Of a stretch of DNA of 64,000 nt, positions 47,701-62,500 are shown piece by piece. The DNA lies in NCBI RefSeq assembly GCF_027942865.1, contig NC_134526.1, positions 9,704,284 to 9,768,283 on the forward strand. Direction: 5' to 3'. Below the pieces are notes generated by a model that was given only the letters and a program-made list of their open reading frames with translations, was not told where the DNA came from and searched no databases. Each line of letters starts with the position of its first letter. Position 1 is the stretch's first letter. Made by a program: the position numbers and the translations under genes. This DNA comes from Odontesthes bonariensis (Eukaryota > Chordata > Actinopteri > Atheriniformes > Atherinopsidae).

Positions 47701-50467
47701 TGCAAGAGTGAGAGACTTTTATATCACCTCGTAGAAAAGGTGCAAAACTGTCAAATAAGAAAAGAAAATATTATAAACGTCGTGGAGCTCTTAAGCAGAG
47801 AAAATGAGATGGGAGGTTATGTCATCTGCGGAGGGATTCACAGGAGTTTTGTAAATTCAACCAACAGCTGAAACATTTAAGTTGATCTCTGACTTCACAC
47901 ATTTCCACACAAGTTATATGATCTAATTGTTTTATTTTTTTGTGTGTAATTCTCTGTTAATTGTAATTTAAGTCTGAGTTTAGAAAGAAAAAGAGAAATT
48001 AAAGAGAAAAAAAACTTCAAGACACTCTGTGCTACACTGAAAAGTGAGTGGATGAATCTCGCTGTTTAAATTATCATGTTCATGCCCACTCATTTTCTCA
48101 CTCAACTTGGTAGGGGGAAGAAAATCAGGAGTGTTTGTCCGACATAACAGTCAATAGTGCGATTATCAAAATGTCACAAGTACTCTGGTGCGAATTCTAA
48201 TTAACGTCGAGGTAAAATAACCAAATGTTTCTGCAAAATGCAGATATCAGATGAAGACTGTGAGGGGAATCAAAGCAAATTCGGTGCAGAGAGCGGATGA
48301 TAATCTGGTCGGGAGGTTGTGAGCATTTCCAATCTGTCAGTGATTAAAAACAAAACAAGAGGCAGTCGAAATGGACAGAGCTTAGAAATGCAACACACAC
48401 TGACCACACACGCATTTGAATTATTTATATGTTTTCTAAAATCCATGTAAACACCCAGCCTTGAGAGCATGAATAACTTATCTGCAACTGCACGCCACAC
48501 ATCTGCACAGAGGCAAAAAAAAAATCGTGCACACTCCGCTCAGCTTCTTTTTTTTTTTTTTGCCAGACTCTCTGCCAGTGCCCCCCACACTGCCAGACAA
48601 GGGAGCGGGCCTGTCACTGACAGTCCATTCACAGGAAATTCCACAACATCTGTTTGTCATCAAACAATGGGGCTCCGTGGAATGTGGGCAGTGGGGCAGG
48701 AGAGGAGGCAGAAGCTAAACTGAGAGTGCACTATTACTGCTGGAGGTTCTGCCAAAGGGAAAAACAAGGGCTTCTGGGGAGGAGGAGGAAGTGAGGAGAA
48801 AGGGGAGCAGGAGGTTGGGTGTAAAGGAGACATGGGGAAACTGCTGGGGGTGAAAAGACAGAGGTGGAGATCCGGGTGAGCGCCAGGTAGGTTTCAGGCT
48901 TTTGGCGGGTGGCCAGATTGGTTTTTCCGGGGTATGGGTGGTGCCAGGTACTGTTTATGAACAGAAAGAAACTTATTTGTGAAACGGAACTCTTCTCGGC
49001 CTGCCCGACAGTTCTCCGTCCTCCACACTTGAGGCCCAGTTGCGGTATGCAGCGCAGGGTCCGGGTCCGGGGAGGGGGCGTGGCTGGCCCCTGTTTAGGA
49101 GGTTAAGTAGAAGAGCGTCCGGGACGCAACTGGATCAGAGGGAGTTGGGGGTCGTTGCTGGTCTGCACAGATGGCATGTGTCCGCGAGTGTGGGCGCGCA
49201 CGTGTGTTATGATAGGGTTGGATGATGCCCTGGTCACATGGGCAGCAGTAATTGGCCTCCATATTGACCAGTTTGCAGCGCTGGGGGGCGGGCAGTCTCC
49301 CAGCTGGACCTGTCAGATGGCATCGCATCCACCTCACTGATCACCCCCCGGACGACCTCCGCACCTCTCCCCTTTTCCTTTCATCTCTCTCTCTTCTCCT
49401 TCATCCCTTCATCCCCGCCTCTCGCCGTCACCTTTAATCCCGCGTTGCCCGCCTTCAGTGCCAGGGCAGGGATGACCCGCTGTCTATCACAGTCACAATT
49501 TCCTCAGCTCCTCCAAACTTTGCAAAATAACTTTTCAAGAGTCACCTGCAGGTCGTTTTTTTTCCTCTGAAATAAAAAACAACATCACCTGAAGCAGATG
49601 TTTCCATAACGACCTGTAGTCGGCTGAAATGGATTGCCGTAATTGTCACTTTTTATTTGATAATTAGATGACCTTTAACCTTGACTTTGTATTCACAGTA
49701 ATCTGATATCGATTTTCTCTCTTTCGGCTCAAACCTGTTGTCAAGAATTTTCTCATACTCTTGCTATTTGACATCCAGTGTCACATTAAAACGTTTCTTT
49801 CTTGCTTGTTTTCATTTTTTTTTCTCTTCCTTGTTCTAAAATGTGAAAATTAGTTATAAAAAATAAAGCTCTGACAGATTTGGCAGGGAAAACAGTTGGA
49901 CTAAAAATAGGATCCCGAAACGTGGTAAATAAAACTGGCAGAACCATCTTAAATCTGTAAAACTTCAGTCGGACGAAGAAATTAAGAACATTCGATATAA
50001 TTCAATAATTTTGATCCATGCTGGCCATCTTGAAATAATTACAGCTCCCTCCAAAGCACCAGCAAAATGTAATTTAATTTCAGGAAAATCTAAAGGAAAG
50101 CATTTGCTTTAATGTATTACCCAGCTGTTGTGCTTTGGCCTCTTTAAAAGGGGGGAAACAAGTTTAAACAAGGACGAATTATAATTATTTTTTTTTTTGC
50201 AGCTGTGTGAAAAAAAGACCTCTGGGTGTCTGGCTGACTTTTAGCATGCCACCACCTTCCCACCCGGAGCAGTGATTGTGTGTTTTGTTGTGAGATGCCC
50301 GACTGTGAGGAGTTAGCGCTATAGAAAAGATTTCATCCCAGGCTTGGCAGGGGAGGGTCTCTGGGTAGGTAGAGAACAATCGTCTCTCCTTCGCTCCTGT
50401 CAGCCAGAAAACACAGAGAGCTGGCACACGCTCAGTGGGAAAAAGAGCGGGAGTGACAAGGGAGATG

Positions 50468-50492
50468 GACACACACACACACACACACACAC
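50468..50492. repeat. CA microsatellite
   Basis: (AC)12 uninterrupted. Confidence 0.95.
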
Positions 50493-53234
50493 TTGTATTG
50501 TGCCTTCCTCATGGGTTCTGATGATCCCGTCGGGGATTGCAGGATGACAGGCTGGTTCTGTGAAGTGGATGGGAGGACCTCGCGGAAATAGTCTGTAAAA
50601 TGACCACAGTGTCAGCCTGCTGTCAGACTAACAGACAGACAGACCGACAGAGAGGGCGGGAGGGAGAAGAGAGAGGAAAATAGAGACAGAAAGCGACGAA
50701 GAGACAGGCAGAGCAACACAAGAGTCTGCCGCGCCTCTGCAAGGAAGAGCTCACATGGGAATACACGTTTAAAGGTTCCTGTACTTCACACTCATTTGGA
50801 CAAGTGTTATCAGCTCATTTGCTATTTCTTAATACATGTGGATGCAGGAGTGTAATGCATGCACGTGCGCCTTTATGCGTGAGCAAGAATGGGAAGGAGG
50901 AGGAGAAGTGGGAGAGGAGGGTGAAGTGTGTTTGTGTGTGAGGAGAATGAGGAGGAGGAGGAGGAGCACGCTTAAATTCAGTGACATCTGTTCATTACAA
51001 CTAGAGTGTGTTTATTTTTATACAGCCAGCCACAAGCAGAGAGCTCGACTGGCACCGCTGGTTAATGTACCAGCCTGCTAAGACGGCAAAGCAAATGAAA
51101 TATTAACCGACAGACAGAAAAGATGAGGACAGGAGAGGGGACAAAGGAGGAAAAACAGGGAAATGATCCGATAAAATGTGACAAAAATGCTCTCACACAA
51201 ACACAGTGTCGCCACTCAAGGTCCCCGTTCTGATCTAATTAAAGTGAGACACACAACGAGCAAGTCTTAATGGAAGGCTGAGAAAACTGCACTTTGTATG
51301 CGCTGCAGCAGAGAAAGAGAACATGAAAGTGTTTCAAAGGAGCTATAATGTGAAGATGCCTCTGAGTTTATCTCTCTCAAACTGACATCGTGCTGAAAAC
51401 ATGCAGTGGGGAAAAATAAAAGTATGTTTGACACTGCAAAGGAAAAAAAAAGAACAGGAGGAAAGTTCAAAACTTAGTTAAAAGCCAGAAAATTCCGTGT
51501 TATTAATGACAGTCTTGTGTAAATGCATAAGACAGTGTACTGTGTCCACTGCAATGTTTTTTTTACTTGAACTAGTGAACAAACAGCCAATCCCAATCCC
51601 CCCCAGCCCTTTAATAGGAGTGTTGGGGACAGTTGGGATGAATTGTCTTTCAACTTACTTGTTGGTTAAGTGCTCTTGAGCACAGTGCCATTGGAATACA
51701 TATTCAGATGCGTATTGTTGTCTATATTTGAAATCTGTGGGGATTATCTGTATCCAGAGTATCCGGAAATGACTGGAGGTCTCGCAGATGTGCTCACTGC
51801 ACATCTAATGTCTCTCAGTCCTGCTGTACGTGCAGCCACAACACTTGACCAAGAGCCTGAAGAGCAGCAGACTAACATGCACCCAATCATCCATGCAGAC
51901 CTTAGCACCAACAAGCCCTGTGCACTGCACCCCGCCTCTCCCTAACCACCCCCATACCCACTTCTGTCCGGCCCCACTCTCACGCTCCCCTGGGACGGCC
52001 TGCTCTGGAATGCCGCTCATGGGGAAGAATCTTGCTGCAGGCACTCAATATGTCACATGTGTCTCTGAGAGAGAGACAGAGAGGCAGACAGAGGTGTGAC
52101 AGGTACGCTGCTCTTTTACAAGGCAGTGGCAGGTTGTCTGTGTCCATGCTCGTGCGTTTGTACGCATGTAAAAGAGTCCCAGATCAAAGGCTCAAAGGGC
52201 TCAGATTCACAGGCTCAGGACAAAGTGCCTCGCTTTGCGAAAGGGAATTAGGATGGCATTAATGTCTCCTCTGCACCAGCACATTAGCCATTCATTACCA
52301 TGTGGTTGCACAATCAGTACCAGGCTGCCTCTCATCATCTCCCTCTGTGTTATCGCGTTCATGACAATGTTAACATGTCGGGGTGCTTTGTTAATAATAG
52401 GCCATTATCAGAGATATAATCTAATTATCACGAATCAAAATTTTCTTGAACCTCAAAAAAATGCAAAAAGCTGGTGCTCTATTTTCTATATTTTGATTTA
52501 TTCCTCCTTATACTATGATAAGGGTTCTGCTTCATGCAACACACTACATTTCTTTTGTGTCAAGTCAGTTTTCAAGTGTTTTCAATGACTGAAATCAAAT
52601 GAAAAAGCTTACGAACACCAGCTGACTTATATAATGCAGTGAAGTCCAAGTGCCAACATGTAAAAAATGCAGGACTGCTCTATGACATTAAGCATGTCCA
52701 TGTATCCAAAAGCAAGTGAGTCAGGGTCCGCTTAGGTCTGGAGGTTAGAGATCTTCCAGAGTTGGGACATCTTGAGGAAGAAAATGTATTTAACAGTAAC
52801 ATGTGAACCAGAGTGGAAGACCGAGTGGGCCTGAGAGATTCTGGATGTGTCAACGTGTATGTTTACCAGCATTCGGTTTACAATACCATCTACTGAGGAG
52901 GTCTTATTCAGTCTGAGCATTTCATCCCCTTTCTGATCCTTGTCGACTATTCTGCATGAAAGATGTTTTAAGAGCAAACAAGAATACTTTCCCTGAATTA
53001 AGTGACAGGCAGCTCAAACACTATAAAACTTTGACGTAGATTTATACTATTCTTTTGTAATGCCAAGAGTTGATTTTCATCTTCTGGTGAAACTTTTGTT
53101 TTTACATCTGGCCATTTATTTCCATGCTCTGGCTTCCGCTCACAGTCTGTAGACATATATTCTCGGTTCGGTGTTCATTGAAATTCACCACAGATGAGAA
53201 TGTGAGCAGCTTGGTTGTCTTTTCTGTGTGTGTG

Positions 53235-53272
53235 TTAGGCCTGTGGTGGACTGGGGACCTGCCCAGGGTGTA
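53235..53272. repeat. Fragment of a common teleost dispersed repeat
   Basis: GTGGTGGACTGGGGACCTGC followed by CCAGGGTGTAC closely resembles a high-copy fish repeat. The matching other half is not adjacent. Assigned from memory of the repeat, so modest confidence. Confidence 0.45.
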
Positions 53273-56200
53273 CATCATCTTTAAGGTCAGCTGTGATGGC
53301 AGTAATAACAGCATTCTCTTTTAATTATTAAATACAGGATACTAAATTCTAATAGTGTTTGGATATTACAGATATACAGTGAATAGTCGTAAAACTTTTA
53401 CCAATACCATTCTGTAAATTTAGGAGAATACAGAAATTAACTATACATTCATTTCTACTAAAATACTGTAATTCTAAACTTAAGTAAGCTTTCCTTGGCT
53501 TTGCAGGGCTTTAAAGTCAGTGTCTGCTCATTTTCTCACCACACGGCTGCAACATTAGTGTTTTGTTTCTCTCTCATAGCATCACTTCCGGCCACAGCTG
53601 CTGTCAGTGAAATTACTCTCTGCCTTCGTCCAAACTGTAGACGGCACTTAAGAAATACCTGGTGAAGATAGTATGGTATCAAGCAGTAAAAGAGACTATT
53701 ATTTCTCTGAAGAGATGAAGGAGACCAAACATGAGATAAAAGTGATTACTAAATATAGTTTTTCTTATATTTAAACACCAAAGAATTTCTAGAGAAGGGG
53801 GCCGACAATTAGGTCTGGAATTTCTAGTTGCTTTTTAGGAAATGCATTTCACAGCAGGGAAAAATCTGCAGTGGCACCTCGGTTAAGTTTACAGGAAGCA
53901 GGAAATGAAGCAAAGAGTCAGTTGTGGACACTCCAATGGGAGCTCTTAATCTGTGACAATAGCTGTTGTAGTGTTGATACCATGCACATGCATGGGGACA
54001 TATCTACAACACTGATGAGCAAGTGGAAAGCAACATACAGGACATCAGAAAGGAGTGTGAAGTGAAACGCTGAGGATGTTGTATTCACACATGGTCGCAC
54101 TGATTTGCCAAAACTTCTTACTTGGTACCTGACTGGCTACGTTCTTTAAACAAATCTGGAAAATATTGCAGATATTCATGTTCTTGCATGAATCCCCTCT
54201 GGAAGGCAGAACATTTCAGAGCTCCCATACATGTTTTCACCAATGTACCAGAAGTAACATTTCTTCCTGAAAAGTCATTAAAATGATAATTCCTTCATGA
54301 TTAAGGGCTGACACCATAACTGTAGTGGGAAGCAACAACACATATTGAAAATGTATTATAGGCCCTCTCCACCTCCATATAATCAGACTGATATTCAACA
54401 ATAAACTTAGAACTGACGTCATCAAATAGTGATAGGCTCTAATTAATCAGGGCGCTTCACAACTCTCAACTGCAAACTTTTCCTGTTTGTCTGCCAGCAT
54501 GTGCCAGGAGAGAAGTGAAGACATGGATTGACACACCATCTCTCCTCTAAAGCCTTCCTCCTCAGCATCGCCAGATTAAGGGATTAGCAGGCAAGGCGAG
54601 CACTAAAGCTGGCTAATTCTCACCCAAGCACAGAGAGCTAAGGCTACCCAGAGCCCTGTGGAGCCACTCTCTGCTCAGAGCAGCTGTGCAGTGGTGGGAG
54701 GGACAGAGCTGCTTCCCTCTGAGGAACTGAGGAAAAAGTGAAAGAAAATCACAGCATCACTCATTCGGTTTTATCACTGAGGCACTGGTGACTTTTTGTC
54801 AGTTAGTGCAGACCACTGACAAAACTTCTAAATGCTCTGAAAACTACAAACTGTCTAAAAAATAAATGTATCACTCCCGGATTATCACTGTTAATCTCAT
54901 AAAATGATCAATGTTGTACTATTCTGCACACCATAATCTCACATTAGTTTAACATGATGATATCTCTGCAGCAGTATGTGTAAATACTGACATAGATGTT
55001 TAAGAGAGTTAGATGGAAAAGACAGAGAATAGGGGGCCTCACCATGAAAAAACTCGATGCCACTGAACTGAAATTGAACAAACTAAACAAATGAAATTAT
55101 ATACACTGGAGCAGTTGAAAGATCTTGACTAATAACTTTCAGCACATTGGACATTTTTATATAGAGTGGTTAGTTTATGTGTCGGTTTAAAAGTTCCACA
55201 TTTCAAGATGTTTAAAAACAGATTTATATTATCATATCATCATTAATAATAAAAAATAAACAAACACAGAATCTTAGTGCTTATAAAATAAAACAAAAAA
55301 TGTGGATTTACTCACAGTGGGCAGATTTGTGTAACACTTAGTGATGTCTAGTAGAAAAGGACTGAGGGCAGGACATCAAATTCACATTAGCTTGAAAACC
55401 AGAATGTTGTATTTGAAGCTGAAATGCTGAGCATAAACTCCCCTGTCTACTTCATCAAATCTAGAATGATTCCATTTTTGGATAATTAATGTCTAAACAA
55501 ATTCATTCATACATTATCCTGAAAATTTTTCATTCGTTGGTTGTCCAAGATCCTTACTGCTGTGAGAGCCATGGACCATCCCAAAATGAATAAACTGACT
55601 TGAAGGTAACCAAAAATGAAGGGGCCAATATATCAACTGTCAGGGTACACCATTTAGAGAGAATTACTGGCTGCTAGTTGAGTTTGGGTGTAAATGTTGT
55701 CTTTCACTTAAGTGAGATCCAAACTCTTACACTACACCTTACAACAATATTCACAACTCCGGCTGGATGAAGGTTGGAAAGTTGGCGGAACACAAAAGCA
55801 GACAATGAGGCACGGGAGCAAGATTTCCCAACAGTGTTTCATCACAAACACACACTCATTCATCCTAAGTTTCGGTACACTGTGGAGACCTAAAGCAAGC
55901 AAACGATATCCATCTTAGTTCATGTACGGTAAACAAGAGGAAAGGCAGTGAGAGGGTCCGTGGTTTGGGCACGTGCTCTCCAGCGGGCAGAGGACAATGC
56001 AGAGCTGGCAGAGTCAGTGTCTCGTGCCAGAGGGAATAGAGTGCCACATGGTGCCCCTTTTGAGCAAGACCAGCCTGGGGTGTGTGGGCCATAATGCATG
56101 CACACATGTGTTTGTGTCTGCTTTTGTGCAAGCAATTGCATGTAAATGTGTATGTGTGACCACCCATCCATACATACTGTATCAAAAGAGACAAGGGAGA

Positions 56201-56318
56201 TCTATCTTCAAGGTTTAGGTGATAAATGTAGAATTGTGCGGGCTAGAGTGTAAAACTGGTTGTGTGAATGCGGTGTGCATGTGAAGGGGGGCACAGTAAG
56301 GTGGGGCACAGGGTGGGA

Positions 56319-56339
56319 GGGGGGGGGGGGGGGGGGGGG
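56319..56339. repeat. Poly-G run of 21
   Basis: 21 consecutive G in a G-rich context (GGGG patches on its left), able to form G-quadruplexes and prone to sequencing or assembly error. Confidence 0.9.
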
Positions 56340-56442
56340 TCCCAGTTCCCTTTTGCATCTTAAATTCCTCAACATCTGTTCAACCCTTCTCTGTTGTAGC
56401 AGCAGCGGGTTTGTGATTTCTGTGTGTACGTGTTCATGCATT

Positions 56443-56444
<2 letters not shown>

Positions 56445-56488
<44 letters not shown>

Positions 56489-56527
56489 ATGCATGTGCGA
56501 GCTTGTTGTTGTTGTTGTTGTTGTTGT
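56445..56527. repeat. Compound microsatellite: (GT)n then (TTG)n
   Basis: (GT)20 at 56445-56485 and about eight TTG units at 56503-56527, separated by 17 bases. Confidence 0.95.
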
Positions 56528-56529
56528 GT

Positions 56530-59500
56530 CTGCGTGTCTGCATATGTGCATGCTCTGCTGAAGGTGCTGGTTGTTACCCACACCTTAATTAGAAGGAGAC
56601 AGAGACTCGTTTTCAACAATACTTGCAGGTAATGTGAAGCGTTCACAGTGAATACAGAATCAGACCCATTCACCTCTAAAAGCTGCGACGCCGCCTTAAC
56701 TCCCAGGATTGTGACCTAAATTACAGCTCAAGTTCAATGCCTTTGATTAAAAAAAAATAAAACATAATACATGTCGTCCTGTTCAAACAACAATAAAGAG
56801 TTTCCCTCATGAAACACAGGATAAAGAATGAGGGCTGCCACAGCAGCAGGAAAACATACAAACCAAGTAGGTCAACCTGAGGGGCCCGAGTGTGTCCTGG
56901 ATGGTAAGTGCAAGCCTGAGATTTAGCACAGTTTTCTAGCACAGATTTGAAAAGTCTGTGAGAGATGTGGGTTAGCGTTAGCATGCCATGTGCACGTATG
57001 AATGCGAAATGACAGAAGATTTTTGGAATGAAATATTTAAATCCTGTGTGCCATCTCCTGAGCAAGAATTTCAAAGCGTCAACATAAACAGCTCTAAGGC
57101 CAGCAGGCAGTGGCAGAAAGTGTGTTTTTTTTTGTTTTTTTTTTTCAAAGACTGTGAGCATTTTTATCCTTTAGGATGAATATTTCATGATTTTATGATT
57201 CTTTACTATTTGAATGATTTGAGAGAGAAAATTGCATGTTAAACTTAACTGTATTTGACACTGCAGCGATGATTAATTGCCTCACAGATAAGGATTTTTC
57301 ATATGAAAAGGTAAAATTATTTTAAGAATGTGATGCCCTGCTATGCATTAATGATCACATTTTACATAAAGAAAATCAAATTAGCTCAGTTTAAACAAGC
57401 TATGGTTAAGAATTTTGTTTGTTAGTATATTTTCTCATACTTTTTAAATTTTACATACACATATGGTATTGTGATTTTTACTTGAGGCAAGTTCATTAAA
57501 ACACAAAGTGTAGACTTCTTTCACCAATGCCCGCCTCTGTCGGAGTTAGCTACATGAAGCAAATTGTACACACTCATCCGTAACCTCTTTGACAGACACT
57601 ATCCATTCGGCACCCCTCACTAACCCGCTGCCAGTCTTATGCCACCTTGATGCCAAGCCTGCCAAACTTATGTCACATCAGAAAAGACCCTGTGTCAACT
57701 CTTCACAATACATATGCCAACCCAATGCCCTCCACATGCCAACCTCATGCTACAATGGTGGCAATCCTCAGACAACAATATGCCAATGGAGGAACTCTGT
57801 TTGGCCCAAAGTGGAAATCCCTCAGTGGTGGCGCAATGAGTGTATGAAAATGGGAAAGGTCAAAAGTCGTTAGTAAATTAGGGTTCAAAGACAAATCTGT
57901 CGACCTGGTTCTTCTTCAGTAGATGCAATTAGCAATGAAATCCTGCTCCCAAGCCCCGCTTAAGCTCTAATCTCAGAGTCTGTGGGTTCCCTCCAGTCTG
58001 CCCATCTACCAGCCTGTCTCCCACCAAAGCCCCTCACCTCTGTCTCTCTCTCTCCTGATGCCTGCTGGCACTTTGGGAGCGGTGCCCCTCCAATCCCTGT
58101 ACCCCCCCCCCCCCCCTCACTCCAACTGTACCCCCTCCACCCTCCCCTCCCTCCCTCTTCCTCTGGATGCCAGCCGACGGCCCTCACAGTGTGGCACGCC
58201 ATCTGCTGCCGCCCGCCCCGGCAACCCATCCACCCCTCCTCTCCTCACTAACTCCACCCACCCACCCCTGCAGACAGCAGCTACCCACAATCCCCCTCTG
58301 CCTCAGCCGCGCGGCACATGGAACAGGAGGCTTTCGCACAGATCACTTCACCCCCCGATGCCCCCGCCATAAAGAAGGAAGCTGGGGAAAGTGTGTTTTT
58401 GTGTGTGTGTGAAGGAGATGTTGGTGGGGGCCGCGCAGACAAAGTACACAAGCTTTTGGTTCTGCGTGTGAATAGAAACAACATAGATTTTGCACATGCA
58501 TGTGCGCGCACATACACACTATAGAAACGCACATTCCCTCAAATTTGGTTATTTTCTCAACATGCATGTGCTTACACTCAAACACGTATTACCGTTTAGA
58601 AGTTTGTTCTTTTGGTGTGTCGGGTTACACACACACACATACAGAAAAACTCACATCAGGTATCACTACGAGGCCTCCTACTGTGTCACTTTGTTTTTTT
58701 TTTTTTTAAATTAGATCATTTGCAGATGATCTCACAAAAATAAATCATCGTTAACAAATATTTGTCAGCATCAGAAGTAAAGAAAACGTTAATTTTACCG
58801 ATTGTGAAAAGATGTTTCATTAAATCTGAAAATGACAGAGGGTTCCTGCCATCTCCACTGACTTTTTATGGGAATGCTGCGCCTTTGAGACTTTAAATCT
58901 ATAAGATCAATGGACACATCATACATTTTTACAGAATAGGATATAAGTCAGCTGGAAGAAAGGGCAGCTGACATGAGCGAGATTCGTAAAACCTCTCTTT
59001 GGAGGTTGGGATCTGACGCTGTCTTTGTGGAAAAGCTCTCTCATCACTGTTTAGCTTCGGAAAAGCAAGCTAAATAAGACGAGAGACATCAAACTATAGG
59101 AGGGAGCGAAAAGGAGCAGTGCTCCATCCATCTTGTGTGAGGATGGAGCCTCATTCCTGGCACTCTATCCATCAATGAGCGCAACATTAACTCTCTGGAT
59201 CAGAACCAACATCCCCAGATCTCTCTCCATCTCCCCTCCCTTTACTCTGATAAATACACAAACTGATGTCGAGAATTAGTATTCTGCTGCCATCTTTGAA
59301 AAAACCTCAACAGCCACCTTTTTGTCACCAAGATTCTGTCGTTTTCTGCATTAGCTCCAAAAGCTCTCACTTTACTAAAAGTAAACAAGAGGGAGAGATA
59401 AAGAGTCTTTCTGTATTTTGGGTGGCAGTTTAACTTTCCTCTTCTCCCTCTCAACCTTCTCAGCACCTCTGATGTTTAGCTCGTCTCGATTCACCTCCTC

Positions 59501-62500
59501 TGTTCTCCTCTCTACTGAGCAGCCTGATCCGCTCCTCTCTTTGTCTCTCTCCCAGTTGGTGTTAATAATTTAACTACTGAGCTGCTGCAGAGCTGGCTCC
59601 CGTCCAGGCCTCCGATTGGCACTGTCTGTCTATTTATGACACTGTGTGGCAGCGCACATGTGTGGGATGTGCAAGAGTGAGAAGAGGACTGTGAGTGCAA
59701 GTGTACGTACGGGTGGAGACATGCTTGTGTTTTCCTGTTTGTCTTGAGCCAATAGCAAATTAGCCTCCAAAGACACAAGACTGTCACCTTAACTGGAGAT
59801 AAGAGTGATACGAGTGTTACTCAAAATCAGAATCTTCCTCCTGATTTCTGACTGTAAGACTGGATTATTTTACTTTCTGTTCACACAAGGCATTTTGTAT
59901 TAGCACGGTGAGCTGAAGGACAATTAGATTCAATGTTATTATAACTGAATGTCCACTGGACAGGTTGTATTCAGTGTGACATAACAGTGGTGGGTGTAAT
60001 GTTATTTATGGTAACAGACACTCTAGTAAGCATGCTGCAAATTATTTGCCCGTGGAAAATAAGGTTGACATAATTGCAATATTTATACAATCTAAATGTT
60101 TAAGTGTTATAAAATTAAATGTTATAGGTCATTTGAATAAAATGGGTCATTTTTTTGTAAATTAATTTAAAAGAAAATAAAGATAAAATACAGCTCAAGC
60201 ACAAAGTTAGGATTGACTAAAAAAAATGAAAAAGGGACATTTTGCCGTTATTTTTCCTCTCCTCAGTTGGAGTGGAGTATGGAAGCATGCAAATGGCGCA
60301 GTCTCATGGTGCAATTTTTAGCTCTAGGATTCCAAAGATCCAAAAATCCACACTCGAGAGACATGTCAAGGCAATAAAGGGTGGAGAAAGGTTTTCATCA
60401 TGCCTCCTGGGGGGGGAGTGGAATCCCCTGAATTAAGAAAACGCAGACAAAGAAGATGTTTGCGGACTACCAAAGACAAATGTGATAGTCAAGAATAAAA
60501 TCTTGACATTGGCTTTAAAACTTTCCTGCTCAGAAATAATAATCAGAGTCCATTTTAACGACAGTTTGTTGGTTAATTCAACCAGTTCTTGCAACACATT
60601 TCTCAAATCTGTTCCCATCACCTGAAAACACTCTACAAATTCAGCTGATCTGGGAAAAAAAAAAAGGTGACATTTCCGAAGCTAGTGTGTGACATGGTGT
60701 GAATCTCAATGCCACCTCCTACACCTCTCACCCTCCTACAATCCTGCCCACAAGAGATCTCTGCTGGGTAGAATCAGTGCAAGCAGCACACAACATTCAT
60801 TTAGTCATCCCTGGTATCATCAATCATCCTTAGAATCAGCCGTCATACAAACATTACTTATCATGTGCTGTAATGAACAACATTTGGAGGGGTATTTGCT
60901 CCCGACTTTTTTTAAACAATGAGAGTTGTTCTCTGTTCCCGTCCCCCACGTCCCTGCTCACATTAATTCATACCTTCACACGTTTAACTTCTGTTCTTTT
61001 CTCGTACGTGTAATGAACAATACTACCTTTGTTTGCCAGCGGTGTCACTGTCAGATTCTTACATCTCTTTGTGTGCAACGCTGATGTGAATAAATGTTGT
61101 TGCATTAAGGCCTTTGCTGGGATTCATAGTAAACAGACATATGCAAGGCCGCCCACCGCTCCACCTTATCTAAATTTGATATCTCATAAGGGCCTTTCAC
61201 ACTTGTCGGAAAAACATAAACACACCACGAGCGGCTGTGTGTGTGCACGGAACCTGCACTGTCATTAATTTCAGAGATGGAGGGAGGTCAGTGTACCAGA
61301 CGGCGCGTTTGTGTGCAAGCATGTGTGCAGGCTTGCGTGGTGGTAGATGTGTGCTCACATGTATGCGAGCGTGCGTGTCAGATGGGGGCTGGATACACGG
61401 ATGTGCACACGCACGTACACACCGGTGTTGACAGGTGGCTGCGGTAAAGAGGTGGTCCCTGAGCTGGGGTCTGCCTGTCTCTGGCTGAGAGAGAGAGGAA
61501 TAAAAAGCTCCCAGCAGCTGTCGCCCTAATTCCTCTAACACGGTGCTTGTGCTCTGATTAGAAAACAGATCTGGCCTCTAATTTACTCCTGACACCAACT
61601 AATGCTCTATATCTCAATCGCTCCATCCCCGGTCGCCGCTGGCCTGCATGACTGGACACACACACACCTTGCAACTCAGAAGGTTAAGAGATGAGCAGCT
61701 TCAGAGGCACACACAGGTACACAAAACAAACAAACAATGGAGTCCTCATGTGGTGCTACCTGAACGTCTGAGGCTGCAGTTCAGATGCGAGACTGGATGG
61801 TTCTTCTCTTCAATCACCGCGACACCTAACAGGTCTGAGGAGTCAAGTGTGTTGTTTCATGACGTGCTGCCAAATTCCTGACTGTAAAGCAGCAAACACC
61901 AGGTGCAAAAATGACTTATTTAGCTCCTTGATTTTGATGAAAAATGAGATTTCCCCTTTAACCTCTTTAAGATAAAACTCTTGAGCACATGTTCAAAGGT
62001 CTCACATGACATGGACTGTTTTTTTCCCCCCCTTACTCTGATACTTTTATAGTCAATATTTAAAAGCTTGAGGATGACAAATTATTCTTGGTTTTGCTTC
62101 CTGGCAACTTAGCTTGACTTCTTGTTTTTAATTACAACAACTGTTTAAATATTCATCAAACCTGCACAGCAGAAGCCAAAAAGGAGTGTGTAAAGGTTAT
62201 CAAATTTATGTCGGCGCATCTGTGCGAGTCAAAATGCGTGGCTAGTCTCCAGTTTATTAAGTTGTGAATTAGGGAATATATGTACATTTAAAAAAAAAAA
62301 AAATCCTACAGCACCACAGCAGGTCAGAAATTTGGGATGATGGTACTTTGGGGGATGGTCATTTTTATTATGAAGCCGAAAAAATACTTTCCACCTAAAG
62401 TTTAGGCTGAACCAAGGGCTCAGAGGACAAAAAAAAGATATATCAGTTGAGCGAAAGTGAGACACAAAGTGAGAAAGACACAATAACCTCACAACACAGA

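Larger units (their letters stand above)
44791..56200. other. Intergenic sequence downstream of neurod2, left part
   Basis: No gene recognised. A minus-strand ORF stretch at about 46897-47396 begins after a CAG acceptor but matches no family I know. Purine-rich tracts lie near 48780-48860 and 50640-50710. A CA repeat is at 50468-50492. The block 52240-52460 looks constrained (TAAT sites, no repeats). A fragment at about 53235-53272 (GTGGTGGACTGGGGACCTGC then CCAGGGTGTAC) resembles a common teleost dispersed repeat. Confidence 0.5.

Noticed and set aside
56721..57161. 146-codon minus-strand ORF
   Set aside because: No domain, no splice context, biased by poly-T/poly-A; probably chance.
57589..57873. 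94-codon plus-strand ORF rich in Pro/Cys
   Set aside because: It follows degenerate ATGCCA repeats; no family likeness.
57982..58412. Overlapping Pro-rich plus-strand ORFs
   Set aside because: Produced by a C-rich low-complexity patch.
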